Shown here: piece after piece, positions 1 to 7,407 of the stretch
Layout: each line of letters opens with the position of its first letter
How positions within the stretch are numbered: position 1 is the stretch's first letter
Assembly: GCF_009709555.1 (NCBI RefSeq)
Contig: NZ_WJBG01000239.1
Span: forward strand, 1-52,031
Direction: 5' to 3'
Length of the DNA stretch: 52,031 bases
Origin: Streptomyces blattellae
GTDB taxonomy: Bacteria; Actinomycetota; Actinomycetes; Streptomycetales; Streptomycetaceae
Translations under genes and position numbers: made by a program
The notes under the pieces: model-generated
Databases searched by the model: none
What the model was told of the DNA's origin: nothing
The model's input: only the letters and a program-made list of their open reading frames with translations

Positions 1-16
1 GTACGCATTCAGAAGG
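1..16 (+). repeat. Left terminal inverted repeat of the IS66 element
   Basis: GTACGCATTCAGAAGG pairs with the inverted copy at 1551-1566 (GTAAGCATTCAGCAGG) with two mismatches. The outermost GTA and the position next to the transposase stop codon fit an IS66 end. Confidence 0.85.
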
Positions 17-54
17 AATGGGCCTGATCGGTGACGGTCGGTGAGAGTGGCTGG

Positions 55-1485
55 TCAGGTGGTCTGTGCGATGGGTGGCATCCAGAGTTTGCCGGTGAAG
101 GCGCGGTGGATGGCCTCGAAGGTGGTCAGGCCGTGCTTGCGGGCGGAGTCGAGGTAGGAGCGCACGGCGAGCCAGGCCGTCGCGCCCGTGTCGGACTGAT
201 GGCAGCCGGAGATCTTCAGCTGGGTCTTGACCGGACGCAGGGCCCGTTCGCCGCAGTTGTTGGTGAACGGCACGTGCCGGGGATCGTCGGCGAAGCGCAG
301 GACGTCGTGGGCCTGATCGCGAAGCCGGGTCAGGAGGTTGTGGGCCGGGCTCTGCTTCCGGCCCGGCACTTTGGGATGGAGACTGAGCCCGACCTTGATG
401 CCCTGGTGGAACGCTTCGCAGTGCAGCAGGAGCGCACCGGGGGTGATCTCGGCGGTCTCCTGGTTCCGGACGCGTACGGCCTGGGTGTTCAGTCCGGCCA
501 GGGCCCAGCGGATCTGCTGGTGCCACTTCTGGTCGGGAAAGTCCTCTTCGGCGGCGGTCAGTTCGCGGATCAGGTGGGCTCCGCACAGCTGATGGGTGCA
601 GGAGTCGTAGCCGGCATACAGGGACAGTGAGTCGTGGACCAGGACGCCCCGGTAGTGCGGGAGCACCTTGCCGGCATCTGCTCCGGCGCGCGAGCGCGGG
701 GCGAGGTGGAGCAGGGTGAGGAAGTCGGTGCAGGCCACGTGGAGCCAGCGCCGGGTGGTGCCGATGCGGGTGGTGGTCTCATCCGCGTGGAGCACGTGTC
801 CCATGATCAGCAGGGCACGGATCAGGTTCAGACAGTCCTCGACCAGGCCGGCGGCCTCGGGGAGCAGAGAGGCGACCCAGCCGGTGGAGACCTCGGCCCC
901 GGTCACGTCCCGGATCAGGATCGTGGTCCGCTCGACGGGGATGTGCTGGAAGACCAGCAGGTAGACGGCCAGGGCACGCAGGTTGGGGCCATAGGAGGAG
1001 GGCGATCGGGCGACCTGGCCGGGCATCGGCGAGGCGGTCACCGTCCCGCACGCGCACCGGCAGCGATGGGCCCGGTGCTCGGTCACCTTCACCGTGGTCA
1101 GCGGGATGTCACGGACCTGACGGCGCTCGAAGCCGATGCTGTCGTCCTCGCCCAGCGCCCGGCCGCACCCGGTGCAGGCCGCTGGAAGGTGGTCCTCGGT
1201 GACATCGGGATCAGCGACCATGCACAGCCCAGATCCGTCGGCACCCGGCTGGCGTCCCCGCTTGCGGCCGCTCTTCGGTACCGGCTTCTTCTCCGGCCGA
1301 CCGAAGGTGTCCGAGGACGGTGGCATCGAGGAGTTCCCCGAGTTCCGGCCAAGCCGCCGCTCCAGCTCTGCCACCCGCGCCGTCAACCGCTCATTCGCCG
1401 CGGCCAGCTCCTCGTTCTGTCGCTGGAGCAGCCCGATCACCGTGAGGAGGTCCTCACGCGACGCAGACTCCCACCCCGACGACAT
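55..1485 (-). CDS. IS66-family transposase (TnpC-like)
   Basis: A 476-residue DDE transposase that moves the surrounding element. The N-terminus has a coiled-coil or leucine-rich stretch (LLQRQNEELAAANERL, about residues 18-35). Next come the conserved GRNSGNSSMPPSSD segment and a cysteine-rich zinc-finger region (CTGC ... HRCRC) typical of the zf-IS66 domain. The catalytic core contains HADETTTRIG (first Asp) and a late NCGERALRP segment with the conserved Glu. ATG at 1485 was chosen over the longer frame to 1515 because the family begins close to this point. The gene appears intact, so the element may still be active. No accessory tnpA or tnpB is present. Confidence 0.9.
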   Translation of the reverse strand: MSSGWESASREDLLTVIGLLQRQNEELAAANERLTARVAELERRLGRNSGNSSMPPSSDTFGRPEKKPVPKSGRKRGRQPGADGSGLCMVADPDVTEDHLPAACTGCGRALGEDDSIGFERRQVRDIPLTTVKVTEHRAHRCRCACGTVTASPMPGQVARSPSSYGPNLRALAVYLLVFQHIPVERTTILIRDVTGAEVSTGWVASLLPEAAGLVEDCLNLIRALLIMGHVLHADETTTRIGTTRRWLHVACTDFLTLLHLAPRSRAGADAGKVLPHYRGVLVHDSLSLYAGYDSCTHQLCGAHLIRELTAAEEDFPDQKWHQQIRWALAGLNTQAVRVRNQETAEITPGALLLHCEAFHQGIKVGLSLHPKVPGRKQSPAHNLLTRLRDQAHDVLRFADDPRHVPFTNNCGERALRPVKTQLKISGCHQSDTGATAWLAVRSYLDSARKHGLTTFEAIHRAFTGKLWMPPIAQTT

Positions 1486-1550
1486 GACCACGGATCCTGC
1501 CGCACCCACCCGCAACCTGTCACATCGTCAGACAGCGAAGCCGATCACGA

Positions 1551-1566
1551 CCTGCTGAATGCTTAC
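1551..1566 (-). repeat. Right terminal inverted repeat of the IS66 element
   Basis: Read on the minus strand this is GTAAGCATTCAGCAGG, 14/16 identical to bases 1-16. It lies upstream of the transposase start, so the element promoter probably lies between it and base 1485. Confidence 0.85.
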
Positions 1567-1683
1567 TCCAGAAGTCCCTCCGGGGCCGCCTGGATTCACC
1601 CACTCGAGCCACGGACGCGTCCGAGTACTTCACCGATCTCCGGCTGGCCACTGCGCTGATCAACACGGCATAGCCTCACAGCC
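1567..1683 (+). pseudogene. 5' fragment of a TniQ-like gene, cut by IS66 and the IS256-type element
   Basis: Between the two mobile elements one frame reads through ...SEYFTDLRLATALINTA and then meets TAG at 1671-1673. If the IS256-type element and one copy of its 9-bp duplication are removed, this frame joins codon-for-codon to the frame at 4746-5854 (...PHSLDLLDANTAERID). The TAG then sits where a TGG Trp codon would give continuous coding sequence. The segment EYFTDLR resembles TniQ-type proteins of Streptomyces as I remember them. The upstream part is lost under or beyond the IS66 element. This gene was therefore broken at least three times: IS66, the nonsense codon and the IS256-type insertion. 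Confidence 0.55.
1675..1683 (+). repeat. Target-site duplication, left copy (CTCACAGCC)
   Basis: CTCACAGCC directly abuts the left inverted repeat and is repeated exactly at 4737-4745, directly after the right inverted repeat. A 9-bp duplication lies in the 8-9 bp range of IS256-family insertions. The exact copies suggest a recent insertion. Confidence 0.85.
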
Positions 1684-1710
1684 GAGCAATAGTCAATAGT
1701 TGTGGATCAG
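1684..1710 (+). repeat. Left terminal inverted repeat of the IS256-type element
   Basis: The repeat is GAGCAAT, nine less conserved bases, then TTGTGGATCAG. The reverse complement of 4710-4736 has the same two blocks at identical spacing. Between 1711 and 1804 lies about 95 bp of non-coding sequence before the DHFR-like gene ends. Confidence 0.85.
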
Positions 1711-1804
1711 GTAATGCGACTATTCGCAGTTGGCCGTGGTGGACTGCTGATTCAAGCGTGTGCGCCGCGGGTGCTCGGGTCGCTGGGGTGGAGTGGTGGC
1801 GCGG

Positions 1805-2425
1805 CTACCGTGGGTGCACGGCGTAGGTCAGGTGCGTCACCTGCGACGACGGCTCCGAACGGACCGGCTCCAGCGCGACCCTGGACGCGTCCACGCCCTC
1901 GAACAGGCGGATTCCGGAGCCGAACAGCACGGGCGACAGCGCGATCGAGAACTCGTCGACCAGGCCGGCGTTCACGTACTCCAGGATCGTCGCGCCGCCG
2001 CCCGCGATGCGGACGTCGCGGTCGCCGGCGCCCTCGCGGGCCTGGTCGAGCGCGGTCTCGATGCCGTCGTTGACAAAGTGGAAGGTGGTCCCGCCCGGCC
2101 GCTCCCAGGGGTCACGCTTCTCGTGCGTCACGACGATGACCGGCGTGTGGAACGGTGCCTCCTCCGGCCACATCTGCTCGCCGGCGTCGAACATGCGCTT
2201 GCCCATGACGCTCGCGCCGGTGCGCTCGAACGTCTCCCGCACGATGTCGTTGTCGCGCCCCTCCTCGCCGCCCTCGCCCAGCTTCAGGTTCTCCCGGAAG
2301 AACCGCTGCGGGAAAATCCACTGCTGCAGTTCCATCCACTGCTGCCCCATCAAGTCCCCGAGGGACTCGGGCGCGATGAACCCGTCCAGCGACATCGACA
2401 CGCTGAAGAACACCTTCCCGGCCAT
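1805..2425 (-). CDS. Dihydrofolate reductase family protein (RibD C-terminal domain), IS passenger
   Basis: A 206-residue cytosolic reductase-like protein. It opens with KVFFSVSMSLDGFIA, the usual start of the RibD_C/DHFR-like fold. It also has GASVMGKRMFDAGEQMW, a central PVIVVTHEKRD, the nucleotide-binding stretch DVRIAGGGATILEYVNAGLVDEF and a C-terminal HLTYAVHP. Members of this family are NADPH-dependent reductases, usually of unknown substrate. They are rarely true folate enzymes. Its start codon shares one base with the stop of the upstream SRPBCC gene (TGATG), so the two are translationally coupled. It is the last gene of the arsR-led operon inside the IS256-type element. Substrate unknown. 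Confidence 0.85.
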   Translation of the reverse strand: MAGKVFFSVSMSLDGFIAPESLGDLMGQQWMELQQWIFPQRFFRENLKLGEGGEEGRDNDIVRETFERTGASVMGKRMFDAGEQMWPEEAPFHTPVIVVTHEKRDPWERPGGTTFHFVNDGIETALDQAREGAGDRDVRIAGGGATILEYVNAGLVDEFSIALSPVLFGSGIRLFEGVDASRVALEPVRSEPSSQVTHLTYAVHPR

Positions 2426-2931
2426 CAGCCCTCTGCCCCCTTCCGCGCGAGGTCGGTGACGTAGGCCGCCAGGTTGCTCAGGGTCTGCCGGCCGCCCTCG
2501 ATCGCGTGGTACTTCTCGACCGCCTCGTCGCGCAGTTCCTTGGTGGGGAACACCGTGCGCATCACGATCCGGGTCGCCGCGCCGTCCTGCGCGAAGGTCA
2601 GGACCGACTCGAAGGCGTTCGGGTCGTCGCGGGACTCACCGTGCAGCAGCTCGATCCGCTCCGGCGGGGCGATCCGCAGCCAGCGGATCCACTCGGAGTA
2701 GTCGGTCCCGTCCGGCCCGTGCAGCACGAAGTCCCACTCCCCGCCCTCGCGGAACTCGAAGGACCGCGTGGTGGTGGTGAACCCCTCCGGACCCCACCAC
2801 CGCGACAGGTGCCGGACCTCGGTGAACGCCTCGAACACCAGCTCCCGCGGGGCGTCGATGAGCCGGGAGATCACGATCTCCCGGTCGGCCGTCGCCGGCT
2901 CCGCCCGCGTTTCCTGCCTTGCCCCTGCCAT
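2425..2931 (-). CDS. SRPBCC / AHSA1-like domain protein, IS passenger
   Basis: The 168-residue protein has the START-like AHSA1 fold: EIVISRLIDAPRELVFEAFTEVRHLSRWWGPEG near the N-terminus, FEFREGGEWDFVLHGPDG in the middle and a C-terminal helix with YHAIEGGRQTLSNLAAYV. Such proteins form a hydrophobic ligand-binding cavity. In actinobacteria and bacilli they are very often paired with an ArsR regulator, as here. An AGGAGG ribosome-binding site lies inside the last codons of arsR and the ATG follows the arsR stop by three bases. The gene couples onward to the DHFR-like gene through TGATG. The ligand is not predictable from sequence. Confidence 0.88.
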   Translation of the reverse strand: MAGARQETRAEPATADREIVISRLIDAPRELVFEAFTEVRHLSRWWGPEGFTTTTRSFEFREGGEWDFVLHGPDGTDYSEWIRWLRIAPPERIELLHGESRDDPNAFESVLTFAQDGAATRIVMRTVFPTKELRDEAVEKYHAIEGGRQTLSNLAAYVTDLARKGAEG

Positions 2932-2934
2932 CGG

Positions 2935-3276
2935 TCAATCCTCCTGCCATGTCTGCTTGAGGTCTTGCACGTAGGTGTCCAGCCGGTCGAAACTCTCGTT
3001 CCAGAACCGCTCGAATCCGCCGGTCCACTCGTGGACCGGCCGCAGCCCGCGGGCGTCCAGGCCGTAGAGGCGCTGCTTGCCCGCCTTGCGGTCCCGCACC
3101 AGCCCGACCTCCCGGAGCACCCGCAGGTGTTTGGACGCCCGCGGCTGGCTCATCCCCAGCTCCTGGGCCAGATCGGTCACCGGCCGCTCACCCGCCCGCA
3201 GCAGCGCCAGGATGTCCCGGCGTTGCGGCTCGGCGATCGCGTTGAAGACGTCCGATGTCGTCGCTGCTCGTGCCAT
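2935..3276 (-). CDS. ArsR-family HTH transcriptional regulator, IS passenger
   Basis: A 113-residue winged-helix repressor. The helix-turn-helix reads PVTDLAQELGMSQPRASKHLRVLREVGLV (about residues 32-60), followed by the wing RDRKAGKQRLYGLD. No CxC metal site precedes the recognition helix, so it is unlikely to be a classical metal sensor. It resembles the ArsR proteins that accompany SRPBCC genes and probably autoregulates this operon. The start at 3276 is supported by a TTGACG-16-TATGAT promoter whose expected transcription start falls on this ATG, making the mRNA leaderless. A palindrome sits in the promoter spacer. A longer in-frame start (ATG 3288) would lie within the promoter. Confidence 0.9.
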   Translation of the reverse strand: MARAATTSDVFNAIAEPQRRDILALLRAGERPVTDLAQELGMSQPRASKHLRVLREVGLVRDRKAGKQRLYGLDARGLRPVHEWTGGFERFWNESFDRLDTYVQDLKQTWQED

Positions 3277-3283
3277 GGCAGCG

Positions 3284-3311
3284 ATCATATGCCTATATCG
3301 GCATGCGTCAA
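3284..3311 (-). promoter_or_regulatory. Promoter and candidate operator of the passenger arsR operon
   Basis: On the minus strand TTGACG (3311-3306) and TATGAT (3289-3284) are separated by 16 bp, close to the consensus for a housekeeping sigma factor. The palindrome ATGCCTATATCGGCAT (3289-3304; 5-bp arms, 6-bp centre) occupies the spacer, as expected for an autorepressing ArsR protein. Transcription should start near 3277, at the ATG. Confidence 0.65.
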
Positions 3312-3359
3312 GCCGAGAGGAATCAAACGGAGCTTGCCGGATGTCGATTGCGTGCCTGA

Positions 3360-4613
3360 TCAGGCTGCAGTGACCTTCTTCCGCTCGACCAGGACGCCGT
3401 TTTCGAACCGGGCGCCGGAGCGGACCAGGGCCACGAGGTGCGCACCGGTGATGGCCCGCCAGCGTTCCTGAGCGGACTCGACGAGCTTGAACACCATCGC
3501 GAGGGCAGCGGCCGGGCTGCCGGCGCCGCGGGTGACCTTGGTCCGGAGCTTGACCGTCGAGAAGGTTGATTCGATGGGGTTTGTCGTTCGCAGATGGATC
3601 CAGTGCTCGGCGGGGAAGCCGTAGAAGGCCAGCAGCTCCTCGCGGTCGTCGGTGATCTTCGCGACGGCCTTGGGGAACTTGGCGCCGTAGGTCTTGGCAA
3701 ACGCCTCGATCGCCTTCTCGGCGTGCGCGCGGTCCTCGGCGTTGTAGATCTCCTGCATCGCCTTCGTCGCGCCCGGCTGTGCGGACTTCGGCAGGGCGTT
3801 CGTGACATTCCGCGCCTTGTGGACCCAGCACCGCTGGTGGCGAGCCGCGGGGAACACCTCGGCCAGCGCCTTCCACAGGCCCATCGCGCCGTCGCCGACG
3901 ATCAGCTCGGGATCCCGCATGCCCCGGCGGCGGCAGTCACGCAGCAGGTCGGCCCACGACTCAGCCGACTCACGCAGCCCTTCCGCCAGCGCGATCAGTT
4001 CCTTGGTGCCGTCCAGGCGCACCCCCATCAGCACCAGGACGCAGGAGTGCGCCTGTCCGAGCCGGACCTTGGGGTGCACCCCGTCGGCCCACACGTACAC
4101 GTAGTCGGACTCGGCGAGGTCCCGCTGCTGGAAGGCGGCGTGGTCGTCGGTCCACTGCTTCGTCAGCCGGGTCACGGTGGCCGGCGACAGCCCGGCCGCC
4201 GAGCCGAGGAATTGCTCCAGCGCGGGCACGAAGTCCCCCGAGGACAGTCCGTGCAGGTAGAGCAGCGGCAGCACCTCGCTGACCTTGGGTGACTTGCGGC
4301 ACCAGGGCGGGAGGATCTTCGAGGAGAACCGCATCCGCTCGCTGGTGGCCGCGTCCACCCGCTTGTCGTTCACGCGCGGGGCCGTGACCTCGACCGGGCC
4401 TGCGGCGGTGGTCACGGTGCGGGGTCGGTGGTGGCCGTTGCGGACCACCAGGCGGCGCCCGGCCTCATCCGTTTCGGCGGCCAACTCGGCTATGTACTGG
4501 TTGACTTCGGCCTCCAGCGCGGCGGCAAGCATCCGCCGAGCGCCTTCGCGGACAATCTCGTCGATCAGGGAGCCGGACTCGGTGGAGCCGTCGGCGTTCA
4601 CTACGCTGAGCAC
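3360..4613 (-). CDS. IS256-family (mutator-type) transposase
   Basis: A 417-residue DDE transposase. Catalytic residues are visible as D177 in YVWADGVHPKV, D241 in LIVGDGAMGLWKAL and E348 in TTNPIESTFSTVK. The family-typical RCWVHKARNV follows the second Asp. Length and motif order match full-length IS256 transposases, so it looks functional. It lies at the right of the element, with about 97 bp between its start and the right inverted repeat. Its gene ends 83 bp before the passenger arsR start. It would mobilise the whole 1684-4736 unit, since only one inverted repeat pair is recognisable. Confidence 0.93.
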   Translation of the reverse strand: MLSVVNADGSTESGSLIDEIVREGARRMLAAALEAEVNQYIAELAAETDEAGRRLVVRNGHHRPRTVTTAAGPVEVTAPRVNDKRVDAATSERMRFSSKILPPWCRKSPKVSEVLPLLYLHGLSSGDFVPALEQFLGSAAGLSPATVTRLTKQWTDDHAAFQQRDLAESDYVYVWADGVHPKVRLGQAHSCVLVLMGVRLDGTKELIALAEGLRESAESWADLLRDCRRRGMRDPELIVGDGAMGLWKALAEVFPAARHQRCWVHKARNVTNALPKSAQPGATKAMQEIYNAEDRAHAEKAIEAFAKTYGAKFPKAVAKITDDREELLAFYGFPAEHWIHLRTTNPIESTFSTVKLRTKVTRGAGSPAAALAMVFKLVESAQERWRAITGAHLVALVRSGARFENGVLVERKKVTAA

Positions 4614-4709
4614 GGGCGTGCCTTCCCGACCCGCGCTGCGAACGCGGGCCTACTCGGTGACCATCACAGGATCATTCGGGAAGGTACGCCCTTCGCGTCC
4701 CTCCCGGGA

Positions 4710-4736
4710 CTGATCCACAAGTCCTAAGCATTGCTC
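4710..4736 (-). repeat. Right terminal inverted repeat of the IS256-type element
   Basis: The reverse complement reads GAGCAAT-N9-TTGTGGATCAG and matches 1684-1710 at 21 of 27 positions. It is the outer boundary upstream of the transposase. Confidence 0.85.
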
Positions 4737-4745
4737 CTCACAGCC
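4737..4745 (+). repeat. Target-site duplication, right copy (CTCACAGCC)
   Basis: This is an exact repeat of 1675-1683. Joining base 1683 to 4746 restores the reading frame of the interrupted TniQ-like gene. Confidence 0.85.
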
Positions 4746-5854
4746 TGGACCTCCTCGATGCCAACACCGCTGAGCGAATCGACTCCAACTCGCAGACAAT
4801 GCACGCCAGTCCGGGCGGGAGGCACAACCAACAAGTCCGCGACACGCCGCCGCGTGACCCCATTACCTGCGGAGCTTTGCTCATGGCCGCAGACCGCCTG
4901 CTTTCGAGAGACGACCTGCCCGACGTCATCTCGAATCTCACGCGTGCTGCCTTCGGCAGCCCTTCAAGCCGAACACCATGGGCCGTTCTCTACGACAGAC
5001 ACAAGAGCGGCTGCTCCGAGCGACTCCGCCAGGTCGCTGAACCCGTCACTCGGACGTTCCCCCGGGTCGGCGGCGGACGCGGAGGCACACGAGGACCACT
5101 CCGCAGCGGCTACCAGCCCGAGCACATCCCGGCGTTCCTGGAACCCGACTGGTATCAGCGCTACCTGGCCAGCTGCGCGGGCTCGGAAGTCAAGTCCGTG
5201 CGCAGGGCCGCCGCCGTCCGGCTCGTCCAGTGGACCATGGGCGGAACCTACGATGACGCCGCCGAGTTCCTCGGGATCACGCCAGTCCAGACACACCTAC
5301 TCACCGGACGCGAGACCCGGCGCTCAGCATGGACGCGATGCAACCCTCTTGAGGTCGACAAAGCCCTTCGTGCTCTCGCCTCAGAACTGCAATCACGACG
5401 TCAACCACCAGTTGACTACTGGCACAGACGGCAAGCACTCCACGAGTGGGTGCTCAGCATCGACTCCTGGGAAGCGCTGGTCAAAGAACTCCCGTCCGTT
5501 CGCACCCAGACCCGCACCCGGACCGACGACCGCAAGCGCCAGGACGCCTCGGTATTCATCTGGACGCTGGTCACGCGAGGCGAGCACCTCTTCGCTCCCC
5601 GCCCACTCGAAGCCGCACAACCCACCGAAATCCAGCAACAGTGGGCCGCGCGGCGGAACACCGCATGGTTCCAGTTCTCCCGCCCCGATCCACTGCGTCA
5701 CTACGCGGACCTACGCTACGTCCTCGCCAAGTACGCACAGCAACTCGCACGGGAAATCGACGCCGGTGCTGGGCCCACGGCCACCCTCGCGGATGAGGTC
5801 AACGGATCACCCAACGTCCCGACGCTAACGCACAGTAGACATCCATGTCCGTAG
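4737..5854 (+). pseudogene. 3' part of a TniQ-like gene, separated from its 5' part by the IS256-type element
   Basis: The frame is open from the duplication to TAG at 5852-5854, with an internal ATG at 4799. It encodes GYQPEHIPAFLEPDWYQRYL, then RRAAAVRLVQWTMGGTYDDAAEFLGI and late segments DDRKRQDASVFIWTLVTRGEHLFAPRP and HYADLRYVLAKYA. This pattern of an IPAFL...WYQR segment, a helix-turn-helix-like AAEFLGI block and DRKRQDAS resembles C-terminal halves of Streptomyces TniQ-family proteins as I recall them. TniQ proteins help target Tn7/Tn5053-like transposons. The fragment lacks the N-terminal zinc-ribbon part and is probably not functional alone. No TniA/TnsB or TniB/TnsC gene is in the window. 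Confidence 0.55.
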
Positions 5855-6004
5855 CTCTGCTCCCGAGAGCCCGTACAGCACCGTACGCAGCCCCGCCCAC
5901 CGTCATCACCGCATCGCAGATGGCGGCGATCTCCAACATGGGGTACGGAGCAGAGATACGATCACTTCGCCCGCAATGGGAACGAGACACCGGATGGACA
6001 ACTG

Positions 6005-7399
6005 ATGGACAGCGCTCGTGCGCTCACCCAAGTGAAGGTCACTGGCCTGCTCGGCAGGTTCACGCATACGGTCAACTTCCCGGCTACCGACGAGTTCGTG
6101 ATCGTCCACGGGCCCAATGGTGTGGGCAAGACAATGCTCCTCGACCTCATCAGCGCGGTGTCGTGGCCGGTGGACTTCGGCAAGATCGCACGCGTGCCGT
6201 TTCAGACTCTTCAGATGTGCTTCAGCGACGGCTCGCAGCTCTCTATCGAAAAGCCCGAGCCGGAGAGCATGCACGAAGAGGACCAAGCCTCTCCAGACGA
6301 CGAAACCCGGACCGCTCCGGCATCCTTGTCCTTCCTCCTCGAAGGACCTGGCCCCGTTCGCATCACGTGGTCGCCCAAGCTCCCCGTAGGGCGAGCGGAG
6401 GCCCGGCGCGCGTTCATGCGCCTCGAAACGGGCAGCGCTGAACTGCTGTCCCGTAACCAAAGGTTGCTACGAAACCAGCTAATGCACGCTACCGACGAGG
6501 TCGCTCTCCTGGACCTCCTGGCACAGTGGGGGGACGAGCCCCCTGATGCGCTCAGGGACCTGCTGAGCGAGCTCATGCCGGCAGAGATGCGTGAGTACCT
6601 GACGGGCATCGTGGTCCATTCCATCGACACCCACCGGCTGCTTGGCCTGTCGGTGCCAGAGGATCGGCCAGGACGGAGGCAGCGTCCCACACTGATGAAA
6701 GTCGAGGAGTTCGCTCAGGACCTGGCCCGCAGACTGGCGAAAGAACTGGCGGAGAACTCACGGACTTCGCAGGAGCTGGACCGAACCTACCCACAGCGCC
6801 TTCTGGAGAACCCCGCTGTCGACGTGAGCGAGCAGGCGATTCGGGAACGCTACGACGCCCAGAACGAGCTACGACGCCAGCTCGGTGACATCTCGCTGGT
6901 TGACGATGACGAACGTTCCAGCGTGATCGAGATCCCCGAGCGCATGGAGGACTGGCAGCGCGCGGTGCTGTGGACCTATCTCCGTGACACCGAAGCAAAA
7001 CTGGCGACGTTCCAGGACACTCTCGATCGAGTTTCTCGACTGCGTGAAATCGTCAACAGCCGGTTCCTGTTCAAACACCTCGAGATCGACCGCGAACGCG
7101 GCTTCCGACTGGTCAGCGACGACGACGGGCAGGAACTCGAACTAGCTTCCCTGTCTTCCGGAGAGCAGCATGAACTGGTGCTGGTCTACGACCTCCTGTT
7201 CAATGTGCCTTTGGGCGCTCTCGTCCTAATCGATGAACCGGAGATCTCCCTTCATGTGTCCTGGCAAAAGGGATTCATCACGGACCTCCGCAAGATCGCG
7301 TCCCTGGTGAGGTTCCGGACTATCGTCGCCACTCATTCCCCTCAGATTGCCGGAAAGTGGGCGGATCGCATGGTCGTGCTCGGCCCGGACGCGGAGTAG
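6005..7399 (+). CDS. PARIS-like ATPase (AriA-type, AAA_15/ABC-ATPase fold)
   Basis: A 464-residue ABC-type ATPase of the AAA_15/OLD-like class: Walker A GPNGVGKT (36-43), signature LSSGEQ (383-388), Walker B ALVLIDEPEISLH (405-417) and H-switch THSP (443-446). The middle (about 220-360) is helical and probably forms the arm or coiled coil seen in AriA and Rad50-like relatives. The next gene, eight bases downstream, is a DUF4435/Toprim-type protein. This ATPase plus DUF4435 pair is the signature of PARIS, where AriA oligomers hold AriB inactive until an anti-restriction protein triggers its release. The ATG at 6005 has only a weak ribosome-binding site. Other AAA_15-DUF4435 defence pairs exist, so the subtype is not certain. 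Confidence 0.8.
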   Translation: MDSARALTQVKVTGLLGRFTHTVNFPATDEFVIVHGPNGVGKTMLLDLISAVSWPVDFGKIARVPFQTLQMCFSDGSQLSIEKPEPESMHEEDQASPDDETRTAPASLSFLLEGPGPVRITWSPKLPVGRAEARRAFMRLETGSAELLSRNQRLLRNQLMHATDEVALLDLLAQWGDEPPDALRDLLSELMPAEMREYLTGIVVHSIDTHRLLGLSVPEDRPGRRQRPTLMKVEEFAQDLARRLAKELAENSRTSQELDRTYPQRLLENPAVDVSEQAIRERYDAQNELRRQLGDISLVDDDERSSVIEIPERMEDWQRAVLWTYLRDTEAKLATFQDTLDRVSRLREIVNSRFLFKHLEIDRERGFRLVSDDDGQELELASLSSGEQHELVLVYDLLFNVPLGALVLIDEPEISLHVSWQKGFITDLRKIASLVRFRTIVATHSPQIAGKWADRMVVLGPDAE

Positions 7400-7407
7400 C
7401 AGACAAG

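Larger units (their letters stand above)
1..1566 (-). mobile_element. IS66-family insertion sequence, single-ORF (ISBst12-like) type
   Basis: The element is 1,566 bp and holds one transposase gene. Bases 1-16 and the reverse complement of 1551-1566 match at 14 of 16 positions and begin GTA, as IS66-family ends do. There is no tnpA or tnpB, so it belongs with the single-gene, TnpC-only branch. The target duplication cannot be tested because the left flank lies outside the window. The right flank runs straight into a fragment of a TniQ-like gene. That the window begins exactly at the IS end is notable and could reflect a contig or window edge. Confidence 0.85.
1684..4736 (-). mobile_element. 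IS256-family element carrying three passenger genes (transporter-IS type)
   Basis: The 3,053-bp element is bounded by 27-bp imperfect inverted repeats (21/27 identical, GAGCAAT-N9-TTGTGGATCAG on both ends) and a 9-bp direct duplication CTCACAGCC. It encodes an IS256-type transposase at the right end and, in the same orientation, an ArsR regulator, an AHSA1/SRPBCC protein and a RibD/DHFR-like reductase. Ordinary IS256 elements are about 1.3-1.5 kb and carry only the transposase, so about 1.6 kb here is cargo. No second transposase copy exists, so it is not a composite transposon. The element interrupts the TniQ-like pseudogene. Confidence 0.8.

Noticed and set aside
3300..3360. An IS256 inverted repeat just after the transposase stop, giving a normal 1.4-kb IS
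   Set aside because: No sequence here resembles the right end at 4710-4736. The matching end lies at 1684-1710, beyond the passenger genes.
1..4736. IS66 and IS256 elements forming one composite transposon
   Set aside because: They belong to different families with unrelated ends. The IS256-type unit has its own complete repeats and target duplication.
5845..6441. A 198-codon plus-strand frame before the AriA-type gene
   Set aside because: It runs mostly inside the ATPase gene in another frame and is Arg/Pro-rich with no motif.
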